8,022 nt of DNA, from assembly GCA_900313355.1 (NCBI GenBank), contig OMQZ01000209.1:1-8022 (forward strand), written 5' to 3'. The DNA comes from an uncultured Rhodospirillaceae bacterium (GTDB taxonomy: Bacteria > Pseudomonadota > Alphaproteobacteria > RF32 > CAG-239). Position 1 is the stretch's first letter. Each line of letters begins with the position of its first letter. Shown in pieces: positions 6,670 through 8,022 of the stretch. A model generated the notes under the pieces. That model ran no database searches. It worked only from the letters and a program-made list of their open reading frames with translations, and was not told where the DNA came from. A program made the translations under genes and the position numbers.

Positions 6670-7672
6670 ACTTCAATTCCACACATTTAGACTCACCACT
6701 TCTGACAACTCGCCCTTGGTCATCTCTTATAATCACATCATCCCAAGGATTAGGCAACAAATTGCCGTCTTTGTCATAAGCAACACCTTGACCTTGGTCC
6801 GCAAGATAAACCTTTCTGACATCAGGCGTATTATTTGCAATCGATTCTGCGTTGTTGAAATATTCATCTAAATAAGCATTTTGCTCTGCGTTATATTGAG
6901 CAGCCCACTTACGATCCGGTGTATTATTGGCTATCGATTCTGCCGAGAGGTATTCTATATTTGAATTCCTGTTACCGTTTTCATCAAAAGTCCATTCCTG
7001 CTTATAATCCGGTGCATTATTGCCAACCGCCTCAGCTGAATAATATTCCGTACGTGAAGTTTGCTCACCGTTTGCATCATAGGTGTATTCTTCTTTATAA
7101 TCTGCTACCCCGTTGGCAACCGCTTCTGCCGAATAGTAATATGAATATGATGTTTGATGACCGCTTGCATCATACGCCGCCTCATATTTTTCATCTGCCG
7201 CATTGTTTGCAACAGATTCGGGCGTATAATAATACGTCGTTGAGGTATGGTTTCCATCATTATCATAGGTATACGTTGTTTTATTATCCGGTGTATTATT
7301 TGCAACAGATTCTGTCGAATTCCACTCTGTGTGTGCAACAAACTGCCCGGCTTCATCATTCAGATCTTCTGTTTTTCCTGTCGGCGTGTTGCTTTCAATA
7401 GCCGCCGGCGTATCATATTTTACGATTGTCCGTGATCCGTTTTCATCATACGAATATTCATGCTTTTTTGTAAGGACATTGTTGCTGTCATAATCAACAT
7501 AAGACGTCGTTCGGCCTTGAGAGTCGTAATAATATGTATACTTTCCTCCTCTGGCTCGTGTGCACGTCTCATGTGTCTTGGTACCATTATACACATAGAT
7601 AGTGCAACCGGCCCAAGCCTCGGTACTTAAGAGTCCCAAAATACCGGCTAACATCAAAAATTTTTTACTCAT
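6668..7672 (-). CDS. Secreted protein with seven 31-residue YD-like tandem repeats
   Basis: A 334-residue exported protein. A hydrophobic signal peptide spans about residues 1-21 (cleavage near AWA|GC). A short N-terminal region follows with C23 and C37, and two YD-like motifs (YTYYYDSQGRTTS at 45-57, YSYDENGS at 73-80). Seven consecutive 31-residue units run from 88 to 304, and the tail ends KCVELK with C330. The repeat consensus is SAESVANNTPD then YTYDxxGxxTSxxEYY. The second half looks like a YD/RHS-type beta-hairpin motif, while the SAESVANN segment is unlike ordinary YD repeats. No toxin, protease or enzyme domain is visible. A TTG at 7699 would add nine residues before the signal peptide. 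ATG 7672 is chosen because AGGAG lies 7 bases upstream and the signal peptide begins directly. It lies 13 bases upstream of the 137-residue gene. A structural or adhesive surface role is a guess. Confidence 0.85.
   Translation of the reverse strand: MSKKFLMLAGILGLLSTEAWAGCTIYVYNGTKTHETCTRARGGKYTYYYDSQGRTTSYVDYDSNNVLTKKHEYSYDENGSRTIVKYDTPAAIESNTPTGKTEDLNDEAGQFVAHTEWNSTESVANNTPDNKTTYTYDNDGNHTSTTYYYTPESVANNAADEKYEAAYDASGHQTSYSYYYSAEAVANGVADYKEEYTYDANGEQTSRTEYYSAEAVGNNAPDYKQEWTFDENGNRNSNIEYLSAESIANNTPDRKWAAQYNAEQNAYLDEYFNNAESIANNTPDVRKVYLADQGQGVAYDKDGNLLPNPWDDVIIRDDQGRVVRSGESKCVELK
6761..7411 (-). repeat. Seven tandem 93-bp coding repeats (31 residues each)
   Basis: Units on the minus strand: 7411-7319, 7318-7226, 7225-7133, 7132-7040, 7039-6947, 6946-6854 and 6853-6761. 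Each starts with a version of (S/T/N)xE(S/A)(V/I)ANN(T/A)PD. Units 2 to 6 are clearest; unit 1 (TPAAIESNTPTGK) and the second half of unit 7 are diverged. The period is exactly 31 residues with no indels. The DNA of neighbouring units differs at many positions, so this is an old, protein-level repeat, not a fresh DNA expansion. Confidence 0.92.
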
Positions 7673-7679
7673 TTCTTTT

Positions 7680-7684
7680 CTCCT
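7680..7684 (-). promoter_or_regulatory. Ribosome binding site fixing the repeat-protein start
   Basis: The minus strand reads AGGAG, 7 bases upstream of ATG 7672. The upstream TTG alternative at 7699 would place this motif inside the coding region, so the shorter protein is favoured. Confidence 0.8.
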
Positions 7685-7732
7685 ACACAATAAGTTCAAA
7701 GAATCTCAAAAGGAGTAATTCTTCTTAAAAAA

Positions 7733-7761
7733 AGAGTATCATAAAATAATCAAAAAGTCAA
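7733..7761 (-). promoter_or_regulatory. Candidate promoter of the secreted-protein unit
   Basis: The minus strand has TTGACT (7761-7756), five of six matches to a -35. It is followed by AT-rich DNA with several poor -10 candidates: TACTCT at 17 bp (7738-7733), GATACT at 15 bp (7740-7735) and TATGAT at 12 bp. The -35 is convincing; which -10 is used cannot be decided by eye. Confidence 0.35.
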
Positions 7762-7837
7762 GAAAAATCAGGATTCGACGCCTTAAAACAAATACCTGAA
7801 AATACGAAATATTTCAAAAAAATTAAAAATAAACAGC

Positions 7838-7857
7838 AAAAAAATGCTTCAGAGCAT
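7838..7857 (-). terminator. Weak terminator-like hairpin
   Basis: On the minus strand ATGCT-CTGA-AGCAT (stem 7857-7853 and 7848-7844) runs directly into seven T (7844-7838). The stem is only 5 bp, so this is weak. It could end a minus-strand transcript entering from the right edge, just upstream of the promoter of the secreted-protein unit. Confidence 0.4.
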
Positions 7858-7874
7858 GAAAAAGGGCTTCTGTA
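7852..7874 (+). repeat. Direct repeat, copy 1
   Basis: This 23-bp segment, GAGCATGAAAAAGGGCTTCT plus GTA, matches 8000-8022 at 19 of 23 positions. All four differences are transitions. The two copies are offset by 148 bp. Confidence 0.6.
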
Positions 7875-7894
7875 TTACCCCTCCACATGGCACG

Positions 7895-7922
7895 AAAAAA
7901 ATGCGTATAATGCCGCATTTTT
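7895..7922. terminator. Terminator-like hairpin in the right spacer
   Basis: A 9-bp stem, AAAAATGCG (7897-7905) and CGCATTTTT (7914-7922), encloses an 8-base loop. On the minus strand it is followed by a run of seven T (7901-7895), on the plus strand by five T. Only four of the paired bases per arm are in the TGCG core. It may end a minus-strand gene lying right of the window, or be structure within the surrounding repeat. Confidence 0.5.
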
Positions 7923-7999
7923 CAAAAAGCTCGGAAAATGAGGTGAATAATAAGAAACGCGACTGAACACGAAGGGAGTGTACATAAACGTACATGACC

Positions 8000-8022
8000 G
8001 AGTGTGAAAGAGGGTTTCTGTA
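8000..8022 (+). repeat. Direct repeat, copy 2, at the window edge
   Basis: GAGTGTGAAAGAGGGTTTCT plus GTA repeats 7852-7874 with four transitions. The match runs to the last base of the window, so its true right end is not visible and the repeat may continue beyond. Confidence 0.6.

Larger units (their letters stand above)
7762..8022. other. Spacer without a convincing gene, holding hairpins and a direct repeat
   Basis: From the promoter of the repeat-protein gene to the window edge there is no open frame with a start codon and ribosome site. The left part (to about 7845) is plain AT-rich DNA. The right part is less AT-rich and structured: two terminator-like hairpins (7838-7857, 7895-7922), a small dyad TGTAC / GTACA (7979-7983 and 7990-7994) and a 23-bp imperfect direct repeat (7852-7874, 8000-8022). 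A minus-strand frame stays open from the edge to the stop at 7849, but it shows no protein family I recognise. Confidence 0.6.

Noticed and set aside
6919..7401. 160-codon open frame on the plus strand, antisense to the repeat protein
   Set aside because: The 93-bp periodicity is a multiple of three, so once one antisense unit lacks stops most do. The product is a biased H/Y/L/P-rich string without signal peptide, ribosome site or family.
6761..7411. Regularly spaced repeats considered as a CRISPR array
   Set aside because: The period is 93 bp, the repeats are diverged and continuous with no unique spacers, and the reading frame is maintained throughout. It is a coding repeat.
7901..7966. 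21-codon plus-strand frame beginning at ATG 7901
   Set aside because: Its start lies inside the hairpin at 7895-7922, no ribosome site precedes it, and the short product is not recognisable.
7849..8022. Minus-strand frame open from the window edge to a stop at 7849
   Set aside because: The 58 codons pass through two hairpins and a direct repeat, end in a terminator-like sequence, and the product (for example FSELFEKCGIIRIFFVPCGG) is not recognisable. Without the sequence to the right it cannot be supported as a gene.

Overview
The window is an AT-rich piece of bacterial chromosome, most likely from an alphaproteobacterium. The evidence is the core order lepB-rnc-era on one strand, a PNPase tail ending in a GEDL-type motif, and a ScsB/DsbD-type membrane protein. 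The low GC, the short housekeeping operon and the AT-rich spacers would fit a host-associated lineage, such as the low-GC gut alphaproteobacteria. That placement is inference and no marker here proves it.

Layout, left to right. (1) Positions 1-79 hold the last 25 codons of a plus-strand gene, probably pnp, ending at a bidirectional terminator (95-124) that it shares with minus-strand yqgE (140-709). (2) A short divergent promoter region (710-804) separates yqgE from an 894-residue plus-strand gene (805-3489). That gene has the architecture of a DsbD/ScsB thiol-disulfide transporter: signal peptide, unrecognised N-terminal region, alpha-like domain, eight membrane segments and a thioredoxin-like gamma domain. 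(3) From 6106 down to 3429 on the minus strand runs lepB-rnc-era, followed by a small membrane protein gene. That last gene sits where many alphaproteobacteria carry recO, and its 3' end overlaps the 3' end of the DsbD-like gene by 61 bp. (4) From 7672 down to 6241 on the minus strand is a tight two-gene unit: a secreted 334-residue protein with seven 31-residue tandem repeats related in appearance to YD/RHS repeats, then a 137-residue secreted protein sharing one copy of the YTY..DG.. motif. The unit ends at an intrinsic terminator (6196-6225). (5) Positions 7762-8022 contain no convincing gene, but they hold two terminator-like hairpins and a diverged direct repeat of 23 bp spaced 148 bp apart, the second copy ending exactly at the window edge.

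How the genes relate. lepB, rnc and era form a standard housekeeping operon for protein export, double-stranded RNA processing and 30S ribosome maturation. LepB would be expected to cleave the signal peptides of the exported proteins encoded nearby. The DsbD-like protein should sit in the inner membrane with redox domains in the periplasm. It retains the alpha and gamma cysteine pairs but appears to lack both membrane cysteines that normally relay electrons.

The points most worth a second look are that DsbD-like protein without membrane cysteines, the two-gene repeat-protein cassette, a terminator-shaped hairpin inside the coding end of the small membrane protein gene, and the repeat at the right edge.
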